Of a stretch of DNA of 64,000 bases, positions 36,783-44,355 are shown one piece after another; the first letter of the stretch is position 1, and the number at the start of each line of letters is the position of its first letter. Below the pieces are notes generated by a model. The model searched no databases. It saw nothing but the letters and a program-made list of their open reading frames with translations, and was not told the origin of the DNA. A program made the position numbers and the translations under genes. This DNA comes from Xanthomonas sp. NCPPB 1128 (lineage in GTDB: Bacteria > Pseudomonadota > Gammaproteobacteria > Xanthomonadales > Xanthomonadaceae). The stretch is taken from assembly GCF_001043115.1 (NCBI RefSeq), contig NZ_LFME01000017.1, positions 1-64,000 of the forward strand, in the 5' to 3' direction.

Positions 36783-37910
36783 TCAGCGACGCAGGGTGCG
36801 CGGTGGTGGACGTTTGCCGCCCGGCTTGCCGCCGCTGGGCTTGCTACCGCCGGGCTTGCCGCTGCGGCCGGCGGCCGCGTTCTGCGCCTGGCGCTGCGCG
36901 AGCTTGCCGGCGGCGCCGGCGACCTCGTCGCGCAGCTTCAGGTAATTGGCCAACCGCGCCTCCTCGATCTCGCCGCGCTCGATCGCCGCCTGCACCGCGC
37001 AGCCCGGTTCGGCCTGGTGCGCGCAGTCGTTGAAGCGGCATTGCGCGGCCAGCGCCTCGATGTCGGCAAAGCCGCCCTCGGCCAGGTCCTCCTCGCCGGT
37101 GGGCTTGAGCTCGCGCATGCCCGGCGTGTCGATCAGGCAGGCGCCGGACGGCAGCGGCAGCAGGGCGCGGTGGGTGGTGGTGTGGCGGCCGCGCGAATCG
37201 GTGGCGCGCACCGCCGCGGTGCGCATCTTCTGTACACCGAGCAAGGTGTTGGTGAGGGTCGACTTGCCGGCACCGGACGAGCCGACCAGCACCGCGGTCT
37301 GCCCCGGCCCCAGCCACGGTCGCAGCGCGTCGACACTGTCGGCCTGGCGGGCGTTGACCGTGAGCAGCGGGATCGACTGCGCCGCCAATTCCTCCAGCAC
37401 CGCCAGCGCGTCGTCGGCGTACTCGGTGAGGTCGGCCTTGGTCAGCACCACCACCGGCGCCGCACCACCGCCGCCCACCAGCAGCAGATAGCGCTCGATC
37501 CGGCGCGGATTGAAGTCCGCATCCAGGCCGCAGACGATGAACACCGTGTCGATGTTGGCCGCAATCACCTGCTGGTGGTAGTGCTCGCCAGCGGCCCCGC
37601 GCTTGATCGCGGTGCGCCGCGGCAGCAGCGCGACGATGCGCGTCTCCTCCAGCAATACCCAATCACCGACCGCGGCGCGTTCGTGGCTGGGAAACCGCGG
37701 CCGCTGCCAGTCCGGCAGCGATTCGACCTTGAAGCCGGTGTCCACCGCGTCGGCGACCACATAGCCGGTGCGGTGCTGCTCCACCACCCGCGCTGGCCGC
37801 GCCTGCGGATGCGCGTCGAACAGCGCGCGCCAGGCCGGCTCCTCGGGCATTCCGGGCCAGGGCCAGCCGATGGGGCGCAACGCGTTGAAGTCGATCGGGG
37901 AGGAGGTCAT
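36783..37910 (-). CDS. rsgA: Ribosome biogenesis GTPase RsgA
   Basis: A 375-residue circularly permuted GTPase that assists late maturation of the 30S subunit. The order of motifs shows the permutation: G4 TKAD (157-160) precedes the P-loop GSSGAGKS (210-217), then DTPGMRELK (G3). An N-terminal OB-like domain (VGDWVLLEETRIVALLPRRT) and a C-terminal zinc knuckle C-x5-C-x-H-x6-C (about 289-302) are present. The C-terminus is a Lys/Gly/Pro-rich basic tail, probably RNA-contacting. It is followed after 8 bases by the QEGLA gene. Confidence 0.95.
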   Translation of the reverse strand: MTSSPIDFNALRPIGWPWPGMPEEPAWRALFDAHPQARPARVVEQHRTGYVVADAVDTGFKVESLPDWQRPRFPSHERAAVGDWVLLEETRIVALLPRRTAIKRGAAGEHYHQQVIAANIDTVFIVCGLDADFNPRRIERYLLLVGGGGAAPVVVLTKADLTEYADDALAVLEELAAQSIPLLTVNARQADSVDALRPWLGPGQTAVLVGSSGAGKSTLTNTLLGVQKMRTAAVRATDSRGRHTTTHRALLPLPSGACLIDTPGMRELKPTGEEDLAEGGFADIEALAAQCRFNDCAHQAEPGCAVQAAIERGEIEEARLANYLKLRDEVAGAAGKLAQRQAQNAAAGRSGKPGGSKPSGGKPGGKRPPPRTLRR

Positions 37911-38209
37911 GGGCGAATTCTAGAGGGTGTGCCGGGGCCAAAGGTGAGCGCAGGGCGGTCACTGGGACACGCGCAGGGCGGCACCTTGCGCGGCTACCCC
38001 GCCCCGCCGCGACGCGAGCGGCGCGCCGCAGGCGGCGTCCCGGGAGTCGCCAGCAGCGGCGCATGACCCGCGCGACGCGTGTGTGGCCGCCACACGGGCC
38101 AGCCACCGTGCCACCGCCGTAGACGGCCCGCCACCACGGCGCCGCACCGCCCCGCCGCGGTGTCACATTTCCGCTACCATGCAGGTCCCACGCCCCACCG
38201 GCCAATGCG
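37911..38209. promoter_or_regulatory. Divergent region rsgA / aminotransferase (299 bp)
   Basis: Holds the promoters of two divergent genes. The only structure noted is GTGTGGC-C-GCCACAC (38081-38095), a 7-bp-arm palindrome that could be an operator for the aminotransferase gene. No coding signal. Confidence 0.4.
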
Positions 38210-39487
38210 ATGCCCACCCTGCCGATCAAGCCGCTCGCAATCCGCGAACGCCTGTCCGAAGTCCGCTACGAGATCCGCGGCGAACTGGCACGGCGAGCCC
38301 GCGAGCTGGAGGCCCAGGGGCGCAAGCTGATCAAGCTCAACATCGGCAATCCCGGCGCGTTCGGCTTCCGTGCCCCGGAACATCTGCAGCGCGCGATCGC
38401 CGACGACATGGGTCGCACCGATCCCTACACCCACCAGCAGGGCCTGCCGGAGGCGCGCGAAGCGATCGCCGCGGCCTACGCACGGCGCCAGCACCCGGAC
38501 GCGCACCCGGACCGCATCTTCGTCGGCAACGGGGTCAGCGAGCTGATCGACCTGTCGCTGCGCGCGCTGCTCAACCCGGGCGACGAGGTGCTGGTGCCCT
38601 CGCCGGACTACCCGCTGTGGTCGGCTGCCACCATCCTCAACGACGGCCGCCCGGTGTACTACCGCTGCGCGCCGGAGAACGGCTTCCAGCCGGACCCGGT
38701 GGAGATCGAGACGCTGGTGTCCTCGCGCACCCGCGCCATCGTGCTGATCAACCCGAACAACCCCAGCGGCGCCAGCTACTCACGCGCGCTACTGGAGAAG
38801 ATCGTCGCCATCGCGGTCAAGCACAACCTGCTGCTGATGGTCGACGAGATCTACGACCAGGTGTTGTACGACGGCGCGGAATTCGTGTCGGTGGCCCCGT
38901 TGGCCGGCGCGCATCCGTGCATCAGCTTCGGCGGCCTGAGCAAGGTGCACCGCGCCTGCGGCTGGCGCGTGGGCTGGGCACTGCTGTCCGGCGATGCCGA
39001 GCGCGTCGGCGATTTCCGCAACGCCATGGACCTGCTCGGCGCACTGCGCCTGTGCGCCAACGTCCCCGGCCAGTTCGCGATCGACGCCGCGGTCAACGGC
39101 CCGGACACCATCTCGCCGCTGTGCGCCCCGGGTGGACGCCTGTACGAGACCCGCCGCGCGGTGCTCGAGGCCTGCGCGGCCAGCGAACACCTGTCACTGG
39201 TGCAGCCGGCCGGCGCGCTGTATGCGTTCCCGGCGGTGGTCGGCGCTGCCGCACGCGGCTTCGACGATCACGCGTTCGCCCTGGAACTGATGGAACAGGA
39301 AGGCGTGCTGGTGGTGCCCGGCTCCAGCTTCAACGTGCCCTACCGGCACCATTTCCGCGTCACCCTGCTGCCGGAGGCGGCGACGATGCGCGAGGTGTTC
39401 GCGCGCATCGACCGGGTGCTGGCGCGCCGCGCCGAGGATGCCACCAAGGTGGTGCCGCTGAAGCCGCGGGCGGCTGTGGGGCGGTGA
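38210..39487 (+). CDS. alaA: PLP-dependent aminotransferase, AlaA type
   Basis: A 425-residue fold-type I aminotransferase making alanine from pyruvate and glutamate. It parallels E. coli AlaA along its length: RYEIRGELARRARELEAQG, LIKLNIGNPGAFGF, IFVGNGVSELI, VLVPSPDYPLW, INPNNPSGA, MVDEIYDQVLYD and the PLP lysine K245 in GGLSKVHRACGWR. AlaC-type and aspartate aminotransferase-like alternatives are less similar. ATG at 38210. It stands at the head of a plus-strand group but is separated by 74 bases from the next gene. Confidence 0.88.
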   Translation: MPTLPIKPLAIRERLSEVRYEIRGELARRARELEAQGRKLIKLNIGNPGAFGFRAPEHLQRAIADDMGRTDPYTHQQGLPEAREAIAAAYARRQHPDAHPDRIFVGNGVSELIDLSLRALLNPGDEVLVPSPDYPLWSAATILNDGRPVYYRCAPENGFQPDPVEIETLVSSRTRAIVLINPNNPSGASYSRALLEKIVAIAVKHNLLLMVDEIYDQVLYDGAEFVSVAPLAGAHPCISFGGLSKVHRACGWRVGWALLSGDAERVGDFRNAMDLLGALRLCANVPGQFAIDAAVNGPDTISPLCAPGGRLYETRRAVLEACAASEHLSLVQPAGALYAFPAVVGAAARGFDDHAFALELMEQEGVLVVPGSSFNVPYRHHFRVTLLPEAATMREVFARIDRVLARRAEDATKVVPLKPRAAVGR

Positions 39488-39561
39488 GTGGGGAATGGGC
39501 AAAGCGTGCCGGTCGGCGCGGCTGAGCGCATGAGCCACCACGGTCCAGCGGTAGCGGTGCG

Positions 39562-40203
39562 ATGAGCGCATCCATTTCAGCGCCCCTGCACCACCCGCAA
39601 CTGCGCTATCTCGCACTGGGCGATTCCTACACGATCGGCGAAGGCGTTGACGCCGACGGACGCTGGCCGATGCAACTGGCCGCGGCGCTGCGCCGCGACG
39701 GCATCGCCCTGGCCGATCCGCAGATCGTCGCCACCACCGGCTGGACCACCGACGAACTGGATGCCGGCATCGACGCGGCAACTCTGCAGGGGCCGTTCGA
39801 CCTGGTGACGCTGCTGATCGGCGTCAACAACCAGTACCGCGGCTACCCGCTCGACGACTACCGCGCGCAGTTCGACGCGCTGCTGCAGCGCGCGATCGGC
39901 TTTGCCGACGCGCGGCCGCAGCGGGTGCTGGCGGTGTCGATCCCGGACTGGGGCGTGACCGCCTTCGCGCAGCCACCCGCGCACGATCCGGCGCACATCG
40001 CCGTGCAGATCGACGCCTTCAACGCCGCCGCGCAGGCCTGCTGCGCCGCGCGCGCGGTGCGCTTCGTCGATATCACCGGCTGCAGCCGCGAGGGCGGAGG
40101 CACTCCGGCGATGCTGGCCGCCGATGGCCTGCATCCGTCGGCGGCGATGTATGCGCGCTGGACCGCGCTGCTGTTGCCGGCGGCCCGCGATGCGTTAGCC
40201 TAG
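39562..40203 (+). CDS. SGNH/GDSL-family hydrolase
   Basis: A 213-residue esterase-like hydrolase. Block I is LALGDSYTIGEG with nucleophile S22; block III is LIGVNNQYRG with the oxyanion Asn; block V DGLHPS supplies the catalytic Asp and His near the C-terminus. No signal peptide, so it is probably cytoplasmic. Only 33 bases separate it from the methyltransferase gene, suggesting co-transcription. The natural substrate is unknown. Confidence 0.88.
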   Translation: MSASISAPLHHPQLRYLALGDSYTIGEGVDADGRWPMQLAAALRRDGIALADPQIVATTGWTTDELDAGIDAATLQGPFDLVTLLIGVNNQYRGYPLDDYRAQFDALLQRAIGFADARPQRVLAVSIPDWGVTAFAQPPAHDPAHIAVQIDAFNAAAQACCAARAVRFVDITGCSREGGGTPAMLAADGLHPSAAMYARWTALLLPAARDALA

Positions 40204-40225
40204 CTGGCACACGACGCCCGCTGCC

Positions 40226-40230
40226 AAGGA
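40226..40230 (+). promoter_or_regulatory. Shine-Dalgarno (AAGGA) fixing a TTG start
   Basis: AAGGA ends 6 bases before TTG at 40237. The next in-frame ATG (40264) has no purine-rich sequence before it, so TTG is the better start for the methyltransferase. Confidence 0.7.
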
Positions 40231-40236
40231 CCGACA

Positions 40237-40935
40237 TTGCGCGACGCCAGCACCACCCAGCCCATGACCCGCCCGCAGGCCCTGGCCATCGCCCGCGCCT
40301 TCCTGCCCACGCATCCGCTGGGCAATCGCTACGACTACTACTACACACGCACCAAGCTGCGCACCGATCCGCTCTACCCCGGCGTGCTGGCCGCGCTGCG
40401 CGGCACCGACGCGCCGGTGCTGGACCTGGGCTGCGGGCTCGGACTGCTCGCGCACGCGCTGCGCGCCGACGGCCAGCGCCAGCGCTACCACGGCGTGGAC
40501 ATCGACGCGGCCAAGATCCGCCGCGCCGGTGCCATCGCCGCACGCAACGGGCTGCAGGACACGCATTTCGCGGTGGTCGACCTGGGCCAGTCCTGGCCCG
40601 AGCACCACGGCAGCGTCGCGATCCTGGACGTGCTGCAGTACCTGGACCGCGACATGCAGTCCAACCTGATCCGCAGCGTCGCGCGCATGCTCACCCCCGG
40701 CGCCAAGCTGGTGATCCGCAGCGGCCTGGGCGATGCCAGCGGCCGCGGCCGCACCAGCCGCATCACCGACGTGCTCGCGCACCTGGCCGGCTGGATGCAG
40801 GAACTGCCCAAGGCCTATCCCACCCGCGACAGCCTGCAGGCCCAGCTCGATGCCGCCGGCCTGCGCGCCAGCTTCGCGCCGCTGTACGGCAACACGCCGT
40901 TCAACAACTGGCTGATCGTGGCGGAGCCGCGTTGA
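40237..40935 (+). CDS. Class I SAM-dependent methyltransferase
   Basis: A 232-residue methyltransferase with a Rossmann fold. Motif I is VLDLGCGLGLLAHAL, the acidic motif II VDID, and motif post-I VAILDVLQYL. The TTG start at 40237 is supported by AAGGA; starting at ATG 40264 would lose 9 residues outside the fold. It resembles small-molecule or lipid-type methyltransferases; no substrate can be named. It follows the SGNH hydrolase at 33 bases and precedes a small membrane protein at 67 bases. Confidence 0.85.
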   Translation: MRDASTTQPMTRPQALAIARAFLPTHPLGNRYDYYYTRTKLRTDPLYPGVLAALRGTDAPVLDLGCGLGLLAHALRADGQRQRYHGVDIDAAKIRRAGAIAARNGLQDTHFAVVDLGQSWPEHHGSVAILDVLQYLDRDMQSNLIRSVARMLTPGAKLVIRSGLGDASGRGRTSRITDVLAHLAGWMQELPKAYPTRDSLQAQLDAAGLRASFAPLYGNTPFNNWLIVAEPR

Positions 40936-41002
40936 GCCTGGCGCGATACCGCACACGCAGCGGCCGCTTCGGCTTCGCACACCCACACGCGGATTGCCAC
41001 GC

Positions 41003-41341
41003 ATGACGGCACCCGCGCCACGGTCACGCTCCGGCCTTGGCATCGCCGCCCTGGCGACCAGCCTGATCAGTGCCTTCGTGCTGCTGGCGGCGCTATTGCT
41101 CAGCACCTTCTTCGTGATCCCGACATTCGCCGCTGGCCCGCACGCGCCGATGTCGCTGCTGCTCGGACTGCTGGCGCTGTTCACCGCCATCGCCCAGGTC
41201 TGCGCCATCGCGCTTGGCATCGGCAATTGCCTGCAGCCTGGCCGCAGCAAGCATTACGGCATCCTCGGCCTGTTGTGCGCCCTGCTCACCCTCGGCGCGA
41301 TGGCGGCGCTGATCGCCTACGGCATGGCACAGCCGCGCTGA
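41003..41341 (+). CDS. Small membrane protein of unknown function
   Basis: A 112-residue protein with three predicted transmembrane helices (about 11-38, 49-70 and 84-107), the first linked by a short loop with GPHAP, the second followed by a polar GNCLQPGRSKHYG loop. The pattern resembles DUF4064/DUF4190-type membrane proteins, but no family is certain. ATG at 41003 is preferred over an in-frame TTG at 40994. Confidence 0.7.
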   Translation: MTAPAPRSRSGLGIAALATSLISAFVLLAALLLSTFFVIPTFAAGPHAPMSLLLGLLALFTAIAQVCAIALGIGNCLQPGRSKHYGILGLLCALLTLGAMAALIAYGMAQPR

Positions 41342-41417
41342 TTCCGGCACCGGCGCATCGATCTGCACGCCGCCTGCCGCGCGCCGCGCCCTGCCGCAAC
41401 AGCACGACGCACCCGAC

Positions 41418-42194
41418 TCAGTCCGGCAGCACCGCCTGCAGCCCGCGCGCCTGCACCGCCTGCAACACTCCCTCCACGATCGCCGGATTGTGCCCGTGCG
41501 CCGCGCCCTCGTGCAGCAGCACGATGGCGCCGGGGCGCAGATCGCGGGCAATGCGCGCAACGGTGACGGCGGGGGCGCAACGCACGCCGTCGAAGCCGCG
41601 CGCGCTCCAGGCCACCCGGGTCAGGCCATGCCGGCGCAGCGGTGCGGCGACGAAGGGATTGGTCATGCCCACCACCGAGCGGTACCAGCGCGGTGCGGTA
41701 CCGGCGATCGCGGCCAGCGTCTGCTGCGCCTGGCCGATTTCCTGCGCCATGCGCCGCGGTCCCAGCGCCCAGAACCACGCCTGCGGATGGTGCTGGCTGT
41801 GGTTGCCGATGCCGTGGCCGCGGCGCAGGATCTCGCGTACCAGCTGCGGGCGCGCGGCGGCGCGGGCGCCGACCAGGAAGAACGTGGCCTTGGCCTGGTG
41901 GCGGTCGAGTAGGTCCAGGATCGCCGCGGTGTCGTCGGAGGGGCCGTCGTCGATGGTCAGCCACACCCGCGGCGCGCTGCCGGGCAGGCGATCCAGCACC
42001 GGTGCGTACAGCCGCGCCCGCGGCAGGAACACCGGCAGCACCAGCGCCGCGTGCGACAGCAGCAGCGCCGGCAGGCCGAATCGCCAACCGTAGGCCCACC
42101 ACAGCGCCGCCACCAGCGCCTGCGAGGCCAGCGCCCAGGGCAGCCAGCGGTACGGGTGGCGCGGGATGCGATGCAGCGTTTCCGGAACTGTCAT
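41418..42194 (-). CDS. Polysaccharide deacetylase family protein (NodB homology)
   Basis: A 258-residue membrane-anchored protein. Two N-terminal hydrophobic segments (about 17-36 and 41-58) precede a carbohydrate esterase 4 domain: TIDDGPSDDT (base D82 and metal D83), HSQHH with H132 and H136 as metal ligands, and the later LHEGAAHG. The domain would face the periplasm and deacetylate a cell-wall or surface glycan. ATG 42194 is used; ATG 42209 adds five residues. It is divergent from the glutaredoxin fusion gene. Confidence 0.87.
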   Translation of the reverse strand: MTVPETLHRIPRHPYRWLPWALASQALVAALWWAYGWRFGLPALLLSHAALVLPVFLPRARLYAPVLDRLPGSAPRVWLTIDDGPSDDTAAILDLLDRHQAKATFFLVGARAAARPQLVREILRRGHGIGNHSQHHPQAWFWALGPRRMAQEIGQAQQTLAAIAGTAPRWYRSVVGMTNPFVAAPLRRHGLTRVAWSARGFDGVRCAPAVTVARIARDLRPGAIVLLHEGAAHGHNPAIVEGVLQAVQARGLQAVLPD

Positions 42195-42251
42195 GTCCCA
42201 TGATGCCATGCGGCGTAGAATGATCGGTCCGACTCTGCGACGACTGCTGCC

Positions 42252-43178
42252 ATGTCCCTCGACCCCGCCCTGCGCTCCCGTATCGAAACGCTGCTCAGCT
42301 CCAACCGCGTCGTGCTGTTCATGAAAGGCCAGCCGAGCATGCCGCAGTGCGGGTTCTCCGCCAAGGCGGTGGGCGCGCTGAACGAACTCGGCGTCGACTT
42401 CGCCCACGTCAACGTGCTTGCCGACCAGGACATCCGCGAGGGCATCAAGGTCTACGGCGACTGGCCGACCATCCCGCAGCTGTACGTGGACGGCGAGCTG
42501 ATCGGCGGCAGCGACATCATCCTGCAGATGGCCGGCAGCGGCGAACTGAGCGAACTGCTCGGCGTGGCCGCGCCGGACCGCACCCCGCCGTCGATCACCA
42601 TCACCGACGCCGCCGCCGAGATGCTGCGCGGCGCGCTGGCCGACGCCCCGGGCGCGAGCCTGGCGCTGGCGATCGACGCGCAGTTCCAGCCGAACTTCCA
42701 GTTGGCGCCGACCGATCCCAACGCCATCGCCGCCGAGTCCAACGGCCTGCGCGTGCAGTTCGACCTGGGCAGCGCGCGCCGCGCCGACGGCATCACCATC
42801 GACTGGGTGGACGACATCCGCGGCCGCGGCCTGGCCATCGACAATCCCAACGCACCCAAGCCGGTGCAGGACCTCAGCCCGCGCGACGCCGACGACCGCG
42901 TGCGCGCCGGCGGCCTGATCCTGGTGGACGTGCGCCCGCCGGAAGAGCGCGCGGTGGCGGCGGTCAACGTGCCGTTCCGCACCCTCGACGGCGAGCAGCG
43001 CGCGCAGCTGGAAGCGCTGCCGAAGGACACCGCCCTGGCCTTCCTGTGCCACCACGGCGGCCGCAGCGCGCAGGCGGCCGAGCACTTCCGTTCGCTCGGC
43101 TTCAGCAACGTGCACAACGTGGTCGGCGGCATCGACGCCTGGACCGACCAGGTCGACGGCAGCGTGCCGAAGTACTGA
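42252..43178 (+). CDS. Monothiol glutaredoxin (Grx4 type) - degenerate A-type carrier - rhodanese fusion
   Basis: A 308-residue three-domain protein. Residues 1-105 are a Grx4-like monothiol glutaredoxin with active site CGFS (C33), a domain that binds and passes [2Fe-2S] clusters. Residues about 114-205 match the A-type carrier/HesB fold (ITITDAAAEMLRGAL, ITIDWVDD, IDNPNAP) but lack its cluster cysteines. Residues about 210-308 are a rhodanese domain with C266 in CHHGGRS. The fusion suggests sulfur and Fe-S handling in one polypeptide. It is followed by a GAAA-tetraloop terminator. Known in other xanthomonads as a Grx4-family protein. Confidence 0.9.
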   Translation: MSLDPALRSRIETLLSSNRVVLFMKGQPSMPQCGFSAKAVGALNELGVDFAHVNVLADQDIREGIKVYGDWPTIPQLYVDGELIGGSDIILQMAGSGELSELLGVAAPDRTPPSITITDAAAEMLRGALADAPGASLALAIDAQFQPNFQLAPTDPNAIAAESNGLRVQFDLGSARRADGITIDWVDDIRGRGLAIDNPNAPKPVQDLSPRDADDRVRAGGLILVDVRPPEERAVAAVNVPFRTLDGEQRAQLEALPKDTALAFLCHHGGRSAQAAEHFRSLGFSNVHNVVGGIDAWTDQVDGSVPKY

Positions 43179-43215
43179 GTTAAGCACCTTGTTTGCGTCC
43201 AGCGCGGACGCATCG

Positions 43216-43244
43216 AAAGGGCGATCGAAAGATCGCCCTTTTTT
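43216..43244 (+). terminator. Intrinsic terminator of the glutaredoxin fusion gene
   Basis: Stem AAAGGGCGATC / GATCGCCCTTT closed by a GAAA tetraloop (43227-43230) and followed by a T-run to about 43244. It lies 38 bases past the stop codon. Confidence 0.93.
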
Positions 43245-43289
43245 GTGTCCGCGTGTCGCGTTCGCCACAACGTGCAAACGCGCGAACGC

Positions 43290-43578
43290 GTAGGAGCGGC
43301 TTCAGCCGCGACCGTGCTTTACCGGTAAGGCCCGGTCGCGGCTGAAGCCGCTCCTACCCTGGGCACACTCTGCGCAAGTGCTGACGGCAGCACCGAAGTC
43401 CGGCCCTCCTTGTGGGAGGGACTTCAGTCCCGACTGCAACGAGATCTGATGCGCCCGCTGGCTTCGCTCGTCGCGGCTGAAGCCGCTCCCACAAGAAGCG
43501 CACGCCTTGCCTCCTGTGAGAAGACTAGGATCGCGCCAGCAGCCTGGTGCCCCCTGTGGGAGGGACTTCAGTCCCGAC
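43290..43578. repeat. Cluster of five REP palindromes of two types
   Basis: An inverted GTAG pair at 43290-43313 and 43334-43357 (GTAGGAGCGGCTTCAGCCGC and complement), a GTGGGAGGGACTTCAGTCCC type at 43411-43434, a reverse GTGGGAGCGGCTTC type at 43470-43493 and a second GTGGGAGGGAC at 43555-43578. They fill the 43245-43646 gap, which holds no gene. Confidence 0.85.
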
Positions 43579-43646
43579 TGCAGTGACACCCGATGCGCCA
43601 GTGGCTTCGTCCGCATGCAGTGGCGAACGCGCAGGTCCTGCTTCCC

Positions 43647-44192
43647 TCAACCAGCAAACCCACCCGCATCCAGGAAGGCCTGCTCCTCCTGCGTGGTCGT
43701 GCGCCCCAGCGCCGCATTGCGGTGCGGAAAGCGGCTGAAGCGCTGGATCACGTCTTCGTGCACCACTGCCCACTGCAGCGACTCGGCGTCGCCGAGCGCG
43801 CTGAACCGTTCCACCGCCTGGCGCTGCCGCGCGGCGTCCTCGGCGTGCACGTACGGCAGGTAGAAGAACATCCGCAGCTCCGCATCGGTCTCCTGGTCGA
43901 AGCCGGCCGTCAGCGCCTGGTCGGCGTAGCGGCAGGCCAGGCCGTCGGTGGCGAAGGCATGCGCACTGCCGCGGAACACGTTGCGCGGCACCTGGTCGAG
44001 CAACAGCAGCAGCGCCAGCGCACCCTCGGCGTCGGCCAGCCAGTCGCCGCGTTCGCCGCGCGCGGCGGCATGGTGCGCCTCCAGCAGGTGCTGGCGCACA
44101 TTGGCGTCGAAGGAGTCGTTGGCGGCGAACCAGCGCTCGCGGCCGGCGCTGCGCCAGAAGTCCACGACGGTGCGCGCAGGGGTGTCGGTCAT
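43647..44192 (-). CDS. DUF924 family protein
   Basis: A 181-residue soluble alpha-helical protein of the DUF924 family. Features are VVDFWRSAGRERWFAAND at the N-terminus, LLLLDQVPRNVFRGS in the middle and HEDVIQRFSRFPHRN near the end; the latter two are the most conserved motifs of the family. Folds of this family are TPR-like; the biochemical role is not established. ATG 44192 is preceded by GGAAA; ATG 44204 would add four residues. Confidence 0.87.
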   Translation of the reverse strand: MTDTPARTVVDFWRSAGRERWFAANDSFDANVRQHLLEAHHAAARGERGDWLADAEGALALLLLLDQVPRNVFRGSAHAFATDGLACRYADQALTAGFDQETDAELRMFFYLPYVHAEDAARQRQAVERFSALGDAESLQWAVVHEDVIQRFSRFPHRNAALGRTTTQEEQAFLDAGGFAG

Positions 44193-44355
44193 CGCAGTTT
44201 CCATGGGCGGCAATCGGCCTGCATAGCAGGTCCGGCGTCGCGATCCGGTGCAGCCGGCGGCGCCCGTGCCGCACCCGCACTTGGCAAGCGCGCCGGCTCG
44301 GGCTAGCGTGCGGGCACGGCCGCAAGGGCCGCGTCCATCTTCCGGGGAAAATCCG

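Noticed and set aside
43220-43580. CRISPR-like array from regularly repeated palindromes
   Set aside because: Repeats differ in type and orientation, spacings are irregular, and no cas genes are present; they are REP elements.
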